Numbered from the stretch's first letter, positions 12,101-21,191 are shown. The stretch: DNA of 64,000 nucleotides from Acanthaster planci (GCF_001949145.1 NW_019091508.1:457716-521715); one strand, 5' to 3'. The notes: generated by a model from the letters alone, not told the origin. Translations and numbers: made by a program.

Positions 12101-12637
12101 GCACATCCCCGTTCTTGGAGACAGAAATGGCTGTGCACATGAACTTTAGAGAGCACTTCAAGTACATGTACATGTTAAAACACAGGAGAAAAATGTGTGG
12201 TCCAATGAACTTGGGCGAAAAACTACATGCATGCACCTGCTGTAGCCATCAATGAAAGTTTTGGATCTCGCTGGATGGTTGCAGTTAAATTTGTCATTAA
12301 TGAAATTGTGTACGCGTAAACACTCAGCTATGCTCTTAAAGCAGTTCAAAAGTTGCAAAGCAAACTCTTTTTATATTGGCCCCTACACTCAAATTCCATT
12401 ATCCCCCAGGCTCGGGAGCTGGTCCAGGCAAGACTGGAAACAAGGGGTCAGTTCTATTGGAAAGCATTTCTTTTTCTGTGCTTTGTGACTTGATCATTTC
12501 AGGCTCAGAGATTGTATGATGTGCTGCATGAGCCCTTCTTGAAGACAGCCAAAGATACATGGAAGACTGCAGCCGTGGAGACCACAGCGGAGGCATCAGC
12601 AGAAGACAGCATGCCAACAACATCAAAACCAGGTTGA
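89..12637 (+). CDS. ERCC1: ERCC1, DNA excision repair protein (whole gene, 10 coding exons)
   Basis: ERCC1 is the non-catalytic partner of the XPF nuclease. The heterodimer makes the 5' incision in nucleotide excision repair and acts in crosslink and end repair in the nucleus. Coding exons are 89-190, 3357-3781, 4776-4869, 5591-5694, 6758-6857, 7713-7789, 9005-9104, 9772-9843, 10634-10702 and 12503-12637. All junctions are GT..AG, and the phases join into one open frame of 425 residues. From about residue 200 on, the protein runs collinear with human ERCC1 at a constant offset of +100. XPA-contacting residues of the human protein (R106, N110, F140, S142, R144, Y145, Y152, R156) are all kept at 206, 210, 240, 242, 244, 245, 252 and 256. 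The C-terminal double helix-hairpin-helix and the phenylalanine that docks on XPF (human F293, here 393) are also present. The protein is longer than human (297) because of a Ser/Thr-rich N-terminal region. The gene converges on TSR3. Confidence 0.97.
191..3356 (+). other. ERCC1 intron 1 content
   Basis: This 3.2-kb intron contains a near-perfect hairpin element at 588-774, several TACATG arrays (for example 1841-1860) and, on the opposite strand, a 187-codon open frame at 2612-3175. I could not match that frame to any family. Otherwise I see only AT-rich unique sequence. Confidence 0.8.
588..774. repeat. Hairpin (foldback) element, about 75-nt arms
   Basis: The left arm (588-664) begins TAGGGTAAGTGTGGGTATAC. 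The right arm (699-774) is its reverse complement apart from a few substitutions and small indels, with a loop of about 35 nt. The long arms and tiny loop suggest a foldback MITE or a recent inverted duplication. No clear target duplication was found. Confidence 0.8.
3357..3781 (+). CDS. ERCC1: ERCC1 coding exon 2 (variable N-terminal region)
   Basis: The acceptor is TTCACATGCAG|GTT and the donor AG|GTGAGC, phase 2. It encodes residues 35-175, opening with [11 protein letters not shown], which matches the human AKPLFRS segment. A long Ser/Thr/Gly-rich stretch of low complexity follows, then a basic patch AKRKIG near the end that could act as a nuclear localisation signal (inference). This exon accounts for most of the extra length over human ERCC1. 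Confidence 0.93.
3782..4775 (+). other. ERCC1 intron 2 content
   Basis: About 1 kb of AT-rich sequence. I see no exon, hairpin or recognisable repeat beyond isolated TACATGTA words. Confidence 0.7.
4776..4869 (+). CDS. ERCC1: ERCC1 coding exon 3
   Basis: The acceptor is CTATCTGCAG and the donor CAG|GTACGT. It encodes residues 176-207 and ends in [10 protein letters not shown], equivalent to human SNSIIVSPRQ, the entry to the central XPA-binding domain. R206 corresponds to human R106. Confidence 0.95.
5591..5694 (+). CDS. ERCC1: ERCC1 coding exon 4 (central domain)
   Basis: It encodes residues 208-241, starting [19 protein letters not shown]210 and F240 correspond to human XPA-contact residues N110 and F140. 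The donor AG|GTGAGA leaves phase 2, and the following exon completes a serine at 242. Confidence 0.97.
6495..6516. repeat. Perfect 22-bp palindrome with facing TTAGGG words
   Basis: TTAGGGTTAAATTTAACC continuing to CTAA is its own reverse complement over 22 bp. It sits inside ERCC1 intron 4. It may be the fused tips of a TTAA-type element or a chance palindrome. Confidence 0.85.
6758..6857 (+). CDS. ERCC1: ERCC1 coding exon 5 (central domain)
   Basis: It encodes residues 242-275, including [16 protein letters not shown] and [11 protein letters not shown]244, Y245, Y252 and R256 match the XPA-pocket residues of human ERCC1. The donor is GTG|GTGAGT, phase 0. Confidence 0.97.
7713..7789 (+). 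CDS. ERCC1: ERCC1 coding exon 6 (central domain)
   Basis: It encodes residues 276-300, [13 protein letters not shown] followed by ADCTLILAW, nearly identical to the human [22 protein letters not shown] strand-helix unit. The acceptor is TGTCTGTTCAG and the donor AG|GTACGT, phase 2. Confidence 0.97.
7848..8056 (+). repeat. Dispersed repeat A, copy 1
   Basis: This block is a diverged match to the reverse complement of 29020-29240. Shared words include CAACCAGA, AGCCATT, GTAGCACAACAC / GTGGCACAACAC and a TATGGCGTCT-like end followed by CTATAC. A weaker third copy is at 17785-17965. The copies lie in introns of all three genes, which indicates an interspersed repeat. I cannot assign it to a class. 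Confidence 0.65.
8302..8545 (+). repeat. Dispersed repeat B, copy 1 (TTAACCACTT end)
   Basis: It begins TTAACCACTTGTTGCC and shares CCGTTTTCAAAATTCTT-type words, TCTATTGATGCCCGAGTATT and AAAAAGAGCCCAGATTGTG with 36296-36530 in the same orientation. The TTAA start suggests a TTAA-targeting non-autonomous element (inference). Confidence 0.75.
9005..9104 (+). CDS. ERCC1: ERCC1 coding exon 7
   Basis: It encodes residues 301-334, [18 protein letters not shown] and the following helix ending YLSK. It matches human [18 protein letters not shown], the linker from the central domain to the (HhH)2 domain. The donor is AAG|GTGACA, phase 0. Confidence 0.97.
9105..9771 (+). other. ERCC1 intron 7, TCCTGGAAA minisatellite-like stretch
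   Basis: Between about 9140 and 9440 degenerate words of the type TCCTGGAAA and CATGGAA recur (for example ATCCTGGAAAGTCATAGAAA, GTCCTGGAAACC, GTCCTGGAAATATCATGGAA), suggesting an old tandem array. No exon is seen. Confidence 0.5.
9772..9843 (+). CDS. ERCC1: ERCC1 coding exon 8 (first HhH helices)
   Basis: It encodes residues 335-358, [19 protein letters not shown] then ISTFG. It matches human [19 protein letters not shown], the start of the double helix-hairpin-helix that dimerises with XPF. The exon is 72 nt, phase 0 at both ends. Confidence 0.96.
10154..10213 (+). repeat. Short tandem repeat, 18-bp unit, about 3 copies
   Basis: The unit is CCCACGTATTCTCTTAAG, with one copy reading CCCACATATT. 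It lies in ERCC1 intron 8. Confidence 0.9.
10634..10702 (+). CDS. ERCC1: ERCC1 coding exon 9 (second hairpin)
   Basis: It encodes residues 359-381, [13 protein letters not shown] followed by the hairpin LCPGFGPQK (human LCPGLGPQK). The exon is 69 nt, phase 0. The donor is AAA|GTAAGC. Confidence 0.96.
11590..11940 (+). repeat. Dispersed repeat C, copy 1
   Basis: About 330 bp are highly similar, in the same orientation, to 36542-36880. Shared words include GGGGCCAGATTAGCATGCAG, CCCCAAACCGTGGTATA and CAAAACAAGGCTGGATT, and both end in CCCCGGCAGC. The family is unknown to me. The broken open frames through it look like decayed non-coding sequence. Confidence 0.9.
12503..12637 (+). CDS. ERCC1: ERCC1 coding exon 10 (C-terminus, stop)
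   Basis: It encodes residues 382-425 and stops with TGA at 12635-12637. [14 protein letters not shown] matches human [15 protein letters not shown]393 is the XPF-docking phenylalanine. About 30 further residues, rich in Ala, Thr, Glu and Ser, extend past the human end, so the tail is lineage-specific. AATAAA follows 23 bases after the stop. Confidence 0.96.
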   Translation, partial: AQRLYDVLHEPFLKTAKDTWKTAAVETTAEASAEDSMPTTSKPG

Positions 12638-12659
12638 CGATGGAAACCAGCTGATTGTA

Positions 12660-12665
12660 AATAAA
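12660..12665 (+). promoter_or_regulatory. ERCC1 polyadenylation signal AATAAA
   Basis: AATAAA lies just downstream of the ERCC1 stop in TTGTAAATAAAGTTATG. A second AATAAA is at about 12743. Cleavage probably falls near 12680-12700, giving a very short 3' UTR. Confidence 0.7.
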
Positions 12666-12948
12666 GTTATGCCCCTTGAAGTATATTGTACAGTTTTCAC
12701 CACAAACAGTTCATTTGAGACCAAGGTAGGCTTCTCACCATGAAATAAACCATGCGTGGGGGTGGGGCATCTTCTCATCAGTATGGGGGTACTTTGACAT
12801 CAAAGTCTGTTGGGCCCTTGCTGCCCTTCATAATGACTTTTGACAATACAAAGCAAAAAAGATCAACTGTCATGATGTTCTTCCATTTTATTTGTCTGGA
12901 TGAAAATTTACAAACGAACGGTCGGGTTTTCCTTTCAAGCAATTTGAA

Positions 12949-12954
12949 TTTATT
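12949..12954 (-). promoter_or_regulatory. TSR3 polyadenylation signal AATAAA
   Basis: TTTATT on the + strand reads AATAAA on the - strand, about 170 bases past the TSR3 stop. Another lies near 12887-12892. Confidence 0.5.
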
Positions 12955-13124
12955 GTCCTACACAGTTTTTGCAGAATCAATTTCAGTAATTTCCTCATGG
13001 ATATCTAACTTTAATATGGAATTTGGTTTTATTAAAAAACTTTCACAGTGAAACTGGCAAATACATCATTCGTGGAAAAAAAACCACTGACTCTGTCATT
13101 CTGTCCACAAAAAGATTGTCTGTC

Positions 13125-13732
13125 TTAAGTTACACGTATATGAATATTTTCCAATGATTCCTGTAATCTTTCAGTTGCCTCCGACAACTCGCTTTTGACA
13201 CCATGTGAACAAGAAGATGCGCTTCCAAGATCAGTTGTCCCGCTGCTGGAAACATTCTCCCGGGAGTATTCAGTTCTAACATGTAGTTGTCCATCCTGGC
13301 TATCTATTTGGGCTTGGTCAAACTCAGGAGCATGTGTGATCTCCCTCCGCATGTAGGCACTGCAGGGATGGTGTCTGTCACTAGTGTTGCTGACCGGCAA
13401 GTTCCTCTCAACAGAAAAGTCTCTGTGACTATCTCTTTGCGTCTTTTTATCTATGCCACCTGATGACGAAGCCCCAGCTCGATTTATCACCCCTTCCAAC
13501 TCTCCCCTCTCATTTTTGTCTTTGTCTGCCTCATCCTTACTGTCACTGTCATTGTCAGCGTCTCTCGTCTCGGCCGCCCCTCCCGTGGCCTCCCCTCTCT
13601 GCAACTCATCATCTTCCTCCTCGTCGTTTTCATCCTCATCCTCGCTGTCGTCGTCGTCCGATTCAGGTGTGGAATACTGCGGCTGGCGGTTCAAGTTGCA
13701 CGTCTCTTGCTCCATGTCAATGTCCATCAAAT
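13125..13732 (-). CDS. TSR3: TSR3 coding exon 5 (acidic tail, stop)
   Basis: It encodes residues 235-436. The tail is highly acidic and Ser-rich (for example [16 protein letters not shown]) and of low complexity, so it is likely disordered. Stop TAA is at 13127-13125. Human TSR3 also has an Asp/Ser/Glu-rich tail, but this one is over 200 residues. Confidence 0.9.
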
Positions 13733-16700
13733 CTGGAGGGAACAATATTGACCAACAAAGAAATGTTTTTCCAAAACATTGACCAGTGCAAAATTGCCTT
13801 GCCTGAATGCAGTGTCGTTGCCAGCAGTCTTGAGGTTGCCTTGATGCTAAAACTAATACTGTTGTGAGACTGCTTTTGTGAAGGATAAAGTTGGACCTGC
13901 CCCGGAATTAAATTAATGACAAGACATACATGTAGCAAAAACCCAGTTAGCCAGAATGGCTTAGTATCTGCCCTAAAGACGGTTTAGTACTTGTACACAT
14001 ACATAGTGTACTTTGGCCATATTGATACATACATGTAGGATCAGAGCTTAGCCATATTGCATATGGCAGAAAAGACAGTCGTGGGACTTAAAGTTATCAT
14101 CAAGTCAGGGTTTCTCTGGTAGTTTTTACATTTTTGCCACGTCTCTTAAAATGTTGACTGCCGCGCATAATCTCACGGGGCGTTCCCATTTGGCAAGTGT
14201 TGTACGCATGCGCACATATTTTTTAGGTGTTTATTTGAACATGAGCATTTTCCAGATGTTCATGTATGTCCTCAACGCTGCCAGCAGTGTATTCGTTGTA
14301 TTCTCAGTGATGCCAGTGTATTCAACTTACATTGCATTTGCATAAGCCTTTCATTTCCTTTGAGTATGTATACTTGTGGCAGAATCCGGTACACCTGTTA
14401 CTATGAGTATACTTGTAGTCGGCAGTCAGCGTGTTAAACACCTTACAGCCTGTTCTTCAGGCCATAACTGAATTGAGATTTTAGTCTGTCCATTTTTGAC
14501 TGCAAAGGGGAATAACAACTATGTGAGAAAATGTAGAGTGTTCTACTGTTTTGGTTCAAACTACAGCTTGCTCACCTTTTCACAAGTATAAAAAAATCAT
14601 GTATGTATAAGTGTTGAAACACTTACACTGGTTTAAAACCACAGGGGAAACACGGGTGACCCCCATTACTGGGTTTTGTGCCTGATGCCATCCGCTATTG
14701 AGTCACTGCAGTGTGTTCAGTTTTGGCACATTTATGAGAGTTCACAGGAAAAAAAATGGGTTCTAAGAGTTGGGTTCCATGGTGCCACTTCAAAGCAGTG
14801 TGCAATACACATGTACTCTGTAGGTTTAACCTGAACAGTCCTCAATCCTCCAATTTCAACATGATTTTTACATACACCCTATTATGGGGTTACGGTTGAG
14901 ACAGTCATCTTTGTGCATGTATGTATTATCTAGAGTGAATTACAGTGAAATGTTTGGGATAAAACTTGTCTATAACCCCAGTCTACGTGTACAGATTGGC
15001 ATGAAATGCAAACAGCAGGAAATATGAAAAGTGCCTTCTACCAAGAGGCAGCTACAGTATCTACATGAAAGCATGTATGCCGTACTCCATGTTAACCCAG
15101 ATGGCACTTCTAGGCCACCGTACATGCGTAACTTCAAGCAAATGAGATGTGAGGTTTTGGCGCTTTACAGAATAAGAAAACCAAAGCTACACGTACATTC
15201 ACGCCTTTGTAATCTGATTCGATCCTCCATTTCTACACGGGTAAAATTAGTCACCTCGAGTAACAAGGCATGTCCTGATTTTTGTACTTGAGGAAAGTGC
15301 ACGTCTGGGGTGCATGTCATGCTAAGTTGAGTTAGCATTTGCACACAGCTGCAAACATAAACAGCTACACTCATTTCTGGTGCATATCATCACCGGTTTC
15401 ATGAAGAGGCGAATTTCTCACCACAGAGTAAAAGCCAGGTTTCGAGGAAATCGTATTTGAAGTTGGTCTCTTTTTCAAACATTTATTTCCTCAGTATTTG
15501 GCGCGCCTTTGACTCAACCAATGCGACTTCACTGTCCTTGAACTTGAGGAAAGGACCAGCTATCACATTGACATCAATCTTACGGGACGTACATTCAACG
15601 ACTTCCTGAGTGAATCACATGTCGGCATCATGTGTATTTGCCACAGGGATATTTTTAGTCATGGGGCAACAATGCATATTCAAAGCAAGTTAAGGGCACT
15701 AAATAGTAAGACTCTTTGCAACTTTAAAGCATGGCCAACCCAGTGAAGTTGAAGTGGTAATATACAGTCCAATTCAAGGAATCAGTCTTGCGGAATTCCT
15801 AAACAGATGCTTGAGTGGTACATGAACGATAGGCAGTGTTGTAGTAGAGACCACTTCAATAAGACCTTCACAAGACCAGCACAAGATCAATACTAGACTT
15901 CCAGTCTGAATCCCAGTCAAAAGCTATTCAAATGAACTTAAACCAATTTATTCCTTTGTTATTGTTCGCACTGTTAATTGTGGCTGGTTTTGTGACTGGT
16001 CTTGTGTCGGTCTCGACTACAACACTGACGATAGGAGATTAATGTTGTACGTTTTCAGGGTTCTTCGGAGAGAGTCTCAAAAACCCCATCAGCCTGATCT
16101 GAAACCATTTAAAAGATTGTTAAGAGTTATCAGGTTCATCTAAAGCAGCTGAATGTGGTTTTTATTTTCTAAGACTGTAGCCAATGCCTCAATACATGTA
16201 TCTGTGCATCTGTACCTGTTATTTTTCTGTATGTAAGAAAAAAGCTCTGGCACAAATTTTGTGTTTGTAGGGAATCCAATCTGAAAGTCTGCCAAAGCAT
16301 GCATTTCAAATGAACACTACTTACACTTCGTCAATTATTATCAGCCCAAGTCCACAGGATTTCAGATTCCTCGGAAACGTACGCATCTTGTAGATAGTGT
16401 GGACTAAAGATAACAAGATGGACTTAGCTGTCCAGTGTGCCCCTTTGAGGTTAATAATCTGCACTAATGAATAGTTCCGGCAATGAGGTGCCTACAGTGG
16501 CCAGTGTGATTCAGTGGTGAAGGTTGTCACACTTGTGGGGCCACTGTTAAAGGTACCATGTGGCCCATGGGGGGGCTGCAGTCACGCTTGCCAAAGTACA
16601 CGGGCCACCTCCACACCCCACAAGACTGTTTTGGGGTTTCGGACAACAGATTTACCTCAAGGAACACCATGGAGTGATTTTTTTTTACTGCATGGCGCAC

Positions 16701-19700
16701 AGAGCTGTTCAAGATATAGCGGTAAGGAAAATACATGTACTTGATATTTACATGCAAGTTCTTGGTTTACACACAGGTTCCAATCTGGTTTTTGGAAAAA
16801 TTTCTTACTTTGAAAACATTTTTTATTCAAAGACAGGTAGGTCTGAGCTTAGTATGCAGTGCAAATTACAAGTTTTCCTCTCGATATTTGAGTGATTTTT
16901 GTTTTCTGTCTTTCAAGGAATGCTCCCAAACATGCTGCCAACTGCTGGTAAACTATCTAGTTGATTTGTGGCTCCAAAATCATCTTTTTCAATAAGAGAA
17001 AGTACCTTATAATTTTTATCATATTTTCTCAAAGCCTGTCTCTGTTCCTACTGTTATCTTTTAGGAAGTTACGTTTCTCTCCAAATACTTTCTGTAGATC
17101 AACGATTTACTGTAAACTCAAATCGCATATTTTGAGCTGTTGTGTTCAGTACATATACATGTACTTTGAAGTTTGAGCTGGGTTTTATATACAGGTTCAA
17201 AGTTGTGTTCCAGCTCAAGTTTGTTTATTGTTGCTCTTGAGCTTAATCCTTGAGATCAAGGGCTTTTCCCTTGAATTATTCATACTAATGAAGAAAATTG
17301 CCTTCTGAATTTCACAGAGGGATTTTTGAACTAAAGATGAGGTAGTTTACTCTAAATGACGGTTAGGCAACTGAAAAGAATCCCTCAAATCCAGCTGAAT
17401 GAATTTTGAAAAGCCCTTTGCCAGTTACAGAGAAATTTCAATATTTTCAAGTGTCCAACCACAACAATACATGGCTTTCACTCCATCAAAAACTCCCTCT
17501 TCCGGCTTTGAAATGAGAGTCTTTGTAGTCACCTGTATTTGATCTTAGTGCGTCTTCCTGCGCAAGTCTCTCCATCCAGGCCTGCTGCGCTTCCACCACC
17601 TCGGCGCCGTTCTTGCAGGCCGCGTAGCTCTCCAAGACGTCTCGGTTCAGCCGGTAGAATCCTGGTCCCCACTTGAACCTCTTCAAGAGCTGCATACCAT
17701 ACTCAGGGAGACCTGACAAAGATGGGGCACAAATGCGGCCATTTCAATCTTAAGCAAGAGTTCAAATTGTAGAAGACGCTACTGCAGTGGCATGGATGGC
17801 ACCACAGAGGTGGTCATTCATAAACTTGTGCACCACAAGTTTGCTCATGACTGGGAGCAGCAAAATACTATTTGTTGAAGGTGTTCCACACACACACACC
17901 ATATCAACCAAGCTTGAGAGAGTTGTTACTGAAGTAACGGCTTCTTATTCAGGTCTTCAGATTAAAGATTGAAATGGTTTATTTACTGTGCAGCGTGAAG
18001 TTGGGCTGAACAATACTTCCTTCTAGAGTGGAAGAGAACTTAGAGAAGTGAACTTGTGACTGATCTTATGAAATGAGTATTTTGTGTGTGTACAGTTTTC
18101 CACCCACTTTTTTCTAGTAAAGGTATCAGCAAGAATATTTGTGTCCTCAGCTCTTCATTTTGACATCTGAATCAGTTTGATACCTTACTGATTACGTACT
18201 GCTTCTAATGATGCCTACAGATTTGTTGAAAGGCCTGTGGTGATTACTCAGAGTTCTGATGACAGTTTGTGATTTTTATTGAGTTGGGCTGGGTCACATT
18301 TCATGACATCAAAAAGTACAGTCCCATTGTGATGACAACTGACTGTTGTCCTAACAAATTAGTGTCACTCTATGAATTGGTGACAGGTGTAAGTATATGC
18401 CCCAAACGCCCTGCCTCAAACAAGACACTGGAGAATAACGGGGTTGTAAGTGGACACTTAAAATTAAAGCTGAAAACAGCAAGCAAAAAGCTGAAATGTA
18501 AAAAGTTCCCATACTTTTTATACAGACTAGGTGTACAAAAAAGCTGAAATTCAGGGTCAACATCTAAGCAAGAAAGTTGTGAAAATTTCTGACCATGAGC
18601 TCTAAGAGAAGCCAGCCAGCAAGCACACTCAAAGTTTTCAAAAAAATGGAAAATGTTTGCCGGAAAGTGAGAAAGCCAAATGCCTCACCAACAATGTAAA
18701 AGGTTGCAGCAAATGCCTCCACGCAGGAGAGTTTACAGGGCCTTCCGTAGTTGATGGGGTTCGCTGCCACCAAGTAGGGGAGAAGCCGGGGCTGACCACC
18801 CTTCATCTTGTCAAAGGGCGTCTGCTCCAGCATGGCCCAGGAGCAATCGATTACAGCGATGCCTTTTGCTTCGACAACGTGTCTATTATTTTTAAAGAAC
18901 ATAAATTTGTACAACAGACACCAAATCGGTTGAAGAGGAGAAAAAAGTAATGGAAAAAGAAACGAAGAATAAGACAACAAAACTTTGGTGGAATTGGGTG
19001 CTTCTATTTTCCTTTTCTTTTTTAAAAGTTGTACCGTGCTCATCTCAGTGTTGTATTTGAGTCCATCACAAGTCCTTTCACAAATCACAGGGTGAACAAT
19101 GACAAAGAAATGTTTTTGTCACAGCTCACTTGAATAGCTTGTGAATTGGCTTAAGACTGAATGACTTGTGATGGACTTGTGATGGACTTACAGGGACTTG
19201 TGATGGACTTGTGATGGACTGGAATACAACACTGGCTCATTTATAATCCATTTATTGGATTCTTCACAGCTTATGAATCAGAAAAGAAAACCAGGGTACA
19301 CATGTGTTTGACAGCTAAGAATTTCTGCTCCATATACATGTATATATCTGACACCCACGTGTAAGGAATATTTTCATATGACTGACTTTCTTATTAAGAA
19401 AATATTAACCAAGTTGAGTTAACTTCTCTCTCATAGCAGTTATCATCTAACAAAGATACCATATCTCGGACAATCACACAAGGATTATGTCCACCAATGT
19501 AAATTTCTCAGGAAACTGTGCGTACAATTCATTTTCAACGGTGACCAACATCAGGAGCTGTGTCATAACAACCTAACATTGAGGGATTTAATACTCCACA
19601 TCCTTTGTGCAAGTAGCTGTCTTAAAAGCTTTCCCATGTTATGTAAATGAATTAAATGAGCCTCAGTGCACCTGTCCTGAGGGGAGACACAGTGGGTGCC

Positions 19701-20643
19701 CAGTGGCGACAGGATGATCCCATTAAAGCGTTGGGCAAGCCGTAGGGTCCTGATCAGCCCCTTGCGGGCCAGCTTCCGGCCGGTGCACTTCTTGGGATCA
19801 CAGTGCTGCAGGTCCCACATGGCCAGCGGGCAGGGAATCCGCCAGGGGTCTTCCTCCTCTGCCGCTGGCTGGGACTGGCTCTCTGGATCTTCTGCAGGAT
19901 TATAGAGAGATCATCAGTCTCCTCGACCTTTCCTGAAAAATCTTCCGAACCATATCCCAACTTCTGTCCATCACATGATGTACATCATGTATAAGCCAAC
20001 TTGGATTATGATACACACTCATTGTATGCGTAAGATCCTGTAACCAACCAAATATTTCAAGAAAGAATTCTGAAAATTTTTCCAATGATGAGCACTCAGA
20101 TAAGCAAATATTAAGTCAAGTGACAAGACGAGCAAATACATGTAGGCCTTATATCATTTTTATATTTACTTTCATTTAAGAATATCTCATACAGTAAGTT
20201 TATTAATGTTAACCATTTAATTGGGCTTCTTGGGTACAAGTGGTCTATCTGTGTACATACAGCAACTAAAAGTTTTGCTCATTTTGGTCAGTCTCATGGT
20301 GCTTTCTGTTTATCTCCGCTATCGGCTAATAATCACCTTTTCTTTCTAATTTCTTAGAGGCCTACATAGTTGTGGGAAATTTTCTTGAAAACATGGAAAA
20401 GGGGAAGTTAAATATTTCCAACATGATGCAAGCATGATCGTTTGATCACAAAACTAACAAAGATCGACTGATTGTTCCAAACACTTGTGCAAACAGAAAC
20501 AGAATGGGGGACATATACATGTACACTTGCTAACCTTTTTCATAATCCCTTGCGTATCTTTCAAATTTGTGGACATGGCGTTTACTTTTGCCTCCTGAAC
20601 CAACTGCATGGCTCTTTGTTCCCTTCCCTCGATTCTTTACCAT
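13125..20643 (-). CDS. TSR3: TSR3, 18S rRNA aminocarboxypropyltransferase (whole gene, 5 coding exons)
   Basis: TSR3 transfers the 3-amino-3-carboxypropyl group of S-adenosylmethionine to N1-methylpseudouridine of 18S rRNA, the last step of m1acp3-psi formation during late small-subunit maturation in the cytoplasm. Coding exons on the - strand are 20643-20535, 19891-19672, 18882-18689, 17712-17533 and 13732-13125. All have GT..AG borders and together give 436 residues in one frame. The catalytic domain (about 58-220) aligns with human TSR3: [84 protein letters not shown] and [12 protein letters not shown] basic N-terminus and a long acidic, Ser-rich C-terminal tail flank it, as in other members, though this tail is longer. 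An acceptor-like TTTTGGTTCCAG just before the ATG suggests a 5' UTR intron. Confidence 0.96.
15385..15545 (+). repeat. Dispersed repeat D, copy 1
   Basis: It shares, in the same orientation, AGAGTAAAA(G/C)C(C)AGGTTTCGAG, TTGGTCTCTTTTTCAAA and TTTGACT(C/T)AACCAATGC with 42500-42660 in a WASHC2 intron. The class is unknown. Confidence 0.85.
15834..16027. mobile_element. hAT-like MITE, 194 bp, with 8-bp target duplication
   Basis: The terminal inverted repeats are CAGTGTTGTAGTAGAGACC (15834-15852) and GGTCTCGACTACAACACTG (16009-16027), 18 of 19 complementary. The element is flanked by identical ACGATAGG at 15826-15833 and 16028-16035. An 8-bp duplication with CAGTG-type ends is characteristic of the hAT superfamily. 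There is no coding capacity. It lies in TSR3 intron 4. Confidence 0.92.
17533..17712 (-). CDS. TSR3: TSR3 coding exon 4
   Basis: It encodes residues 175-234: [19 protein letters not shown], then helices ending in EDALRSNTG. It matches human [21 protein letters not shown]. The donor is ACAG|GTGACT, phase 1. Confidence 0.96.
17713..18688 (-). other. TSR3 intron 3 content
   Basis: It contains a weak third copy of repeat A (17785-17965, reverse orientation: AAGCCGTTACTTCAGTA resembles AAGCCATTACTCCAGTA of the copy at 29 kb). Nothing else is recognised. Confidence 0.5.
18689..18882 (-). CDS. TSR3: TSR3 coding exon 3 (catalytic core)
   Basis: It encodes residues 110-174, including [32 protein letters not shown] and [14 protein letters not shown]. 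In known family structures this core forms the SAM-binding site. The acceptor AATAATAG is weak in pyrimidines but gives the exact human-like junction DR|HVVEAKG. Confidence 0.97.
18883..19671 (-). other. TSR3 intron 2 content
   Basis: This intron is largely filled by the MITE at 19046-19234. I see no other recognisable element in the remainder. Confidence 0.7.
19046..19234. mobile_element. hAT-like MITE, 189 bp, with near-perfect 8-bp duplication
   Basis: The inverted ends CAGTGTTGTATTTGAGTCCA..(19046) and ..TGGACTGGAATACAACACTG (19234) are complementary for about 27 of 30 bases. Flanks GCTCATCT (19038-19045) and GCTCATTT (19235-19242) match at 7 of 8. The interior near the right end has four GACTTGTGATGG tandem words (about 19166-19221). 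The tips resemble those of the MITE at 15834, so they belong to one superfamily. Confidence 0.88.
19672..19891 (-). CDS. TSR3: TSR3 coding exon 2 (catalytic domain start)
   Basis: It encodes residues 37-109 plus two bases of R110. An acidic linker is followed by the RLI-like and SPOUT-type core motifs [18 protein letters not shown] and [11 protein letters not shown]. The acceptor is TAATCCTGCAG and the donor AG|GTGCAC. Confidence 0.97.
20535..20643 (-). CDS. TSR3: TSR3 coding exon 1
   Basis: The ATG is at 20643. It encodes residues 1-36, starting [15 protein letters not shown], then a Lys/Arg-rich stretch [18 protein letters not shown]. The donor is AAAG|GTTAGC, phase 1. The exon was placed by its frame, its basic composition like TSR3 N-termini, and phase match to exon 2. 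Confidence 0.75.
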
Positions 20644-21191
20644 TCTTCCTGGAACCAAAATAATACAGTCCACTTTCAATACACATCTGTATAAAGAACA
20701 CCGTTAAAACAAAATACTGTCACAAAAACAAATTCTGCAAATCCCAATTCATAGAATTCTGATATTTTCCTTTGTAGGCCATGTATCATGCCTATATTTC
20801 TACTCCTTTTACAACAGAGTTCTGTAATTTGTCATGTTTGTCTTGTCCCAGCAACCTTGTTATCTAGAATGAGAGTTGACCAAGTTGACGGTATTCCCCC
20901 AAATTTGACCACGCCCCTACATGTATGTACCTCAACGCTCGCACGATGCAAAACCAATGAGTCACGAACAGTGATGAGTACCACTATACCAACCATGCTA
21001 GTGTAGCAGGGCTACTTTATTTCACTTGTTTTCCTCAACAGATTTGACATCTTCAGGTTTATAGGAGTGGTTCCCCACATTTTCTGCTTTAACGTGACAG
21101 ATGAAGTGCCACATTTAGATGAATTGTGTCAAGTGTAAGACACATTGACTTGGATAATGTTGAGACATTTCCCACAGACATTGGTCAACAA

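Larger units (their letters stand above)
9844..12502 (+). other. ERCC1 introns 8 and 9 content
   Basis: Intron 8 contains an 18-bp tandem repeat (10154-10213). Intron 9 contains repeat C copy 1 (about 11590-11940). The acceptor-like CCCCCAG before 12410 is discussed among the rejected items. Nothing else is recognised. Confidence 0.6.
12638..13124. other. Convergent ERCC1 / TSR3 3' intergenic region
   Basis: The two stop codons are 487 bp apart. AATAAA signals are present on the + strand (12660 and about 12743) and on the - strand (12954-12949), so the two 3' UTRs probably end within about 300 bp of each other. No gene is present. Confidence 0.8.
13733..17532 (-). other. TSR3 intron 4 content
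   Basis: A 3.8-kb intron with repeat D copy 1 (about 15385-15545) and a complete hAT-like MITE (15834-16027). The rest is AT-rich with scattered TACATG words. No additional exon was recognised. Confidence 0.7.

Noticed and set aside
12410-12446. Exon-like AREL.. peptide after CCCCCAG, resembling the start of the last ERCC1 exon
   Set aside because: The block to the next GT donor is 37 nt and would shift the frame. The true exon at 12503 aligns fully with human ERCC1.
13453-13867. Ser/Pro-rich open frames on the + strand
   Set aside because: They are antisense shadows of the acidic TSR3 last exon.
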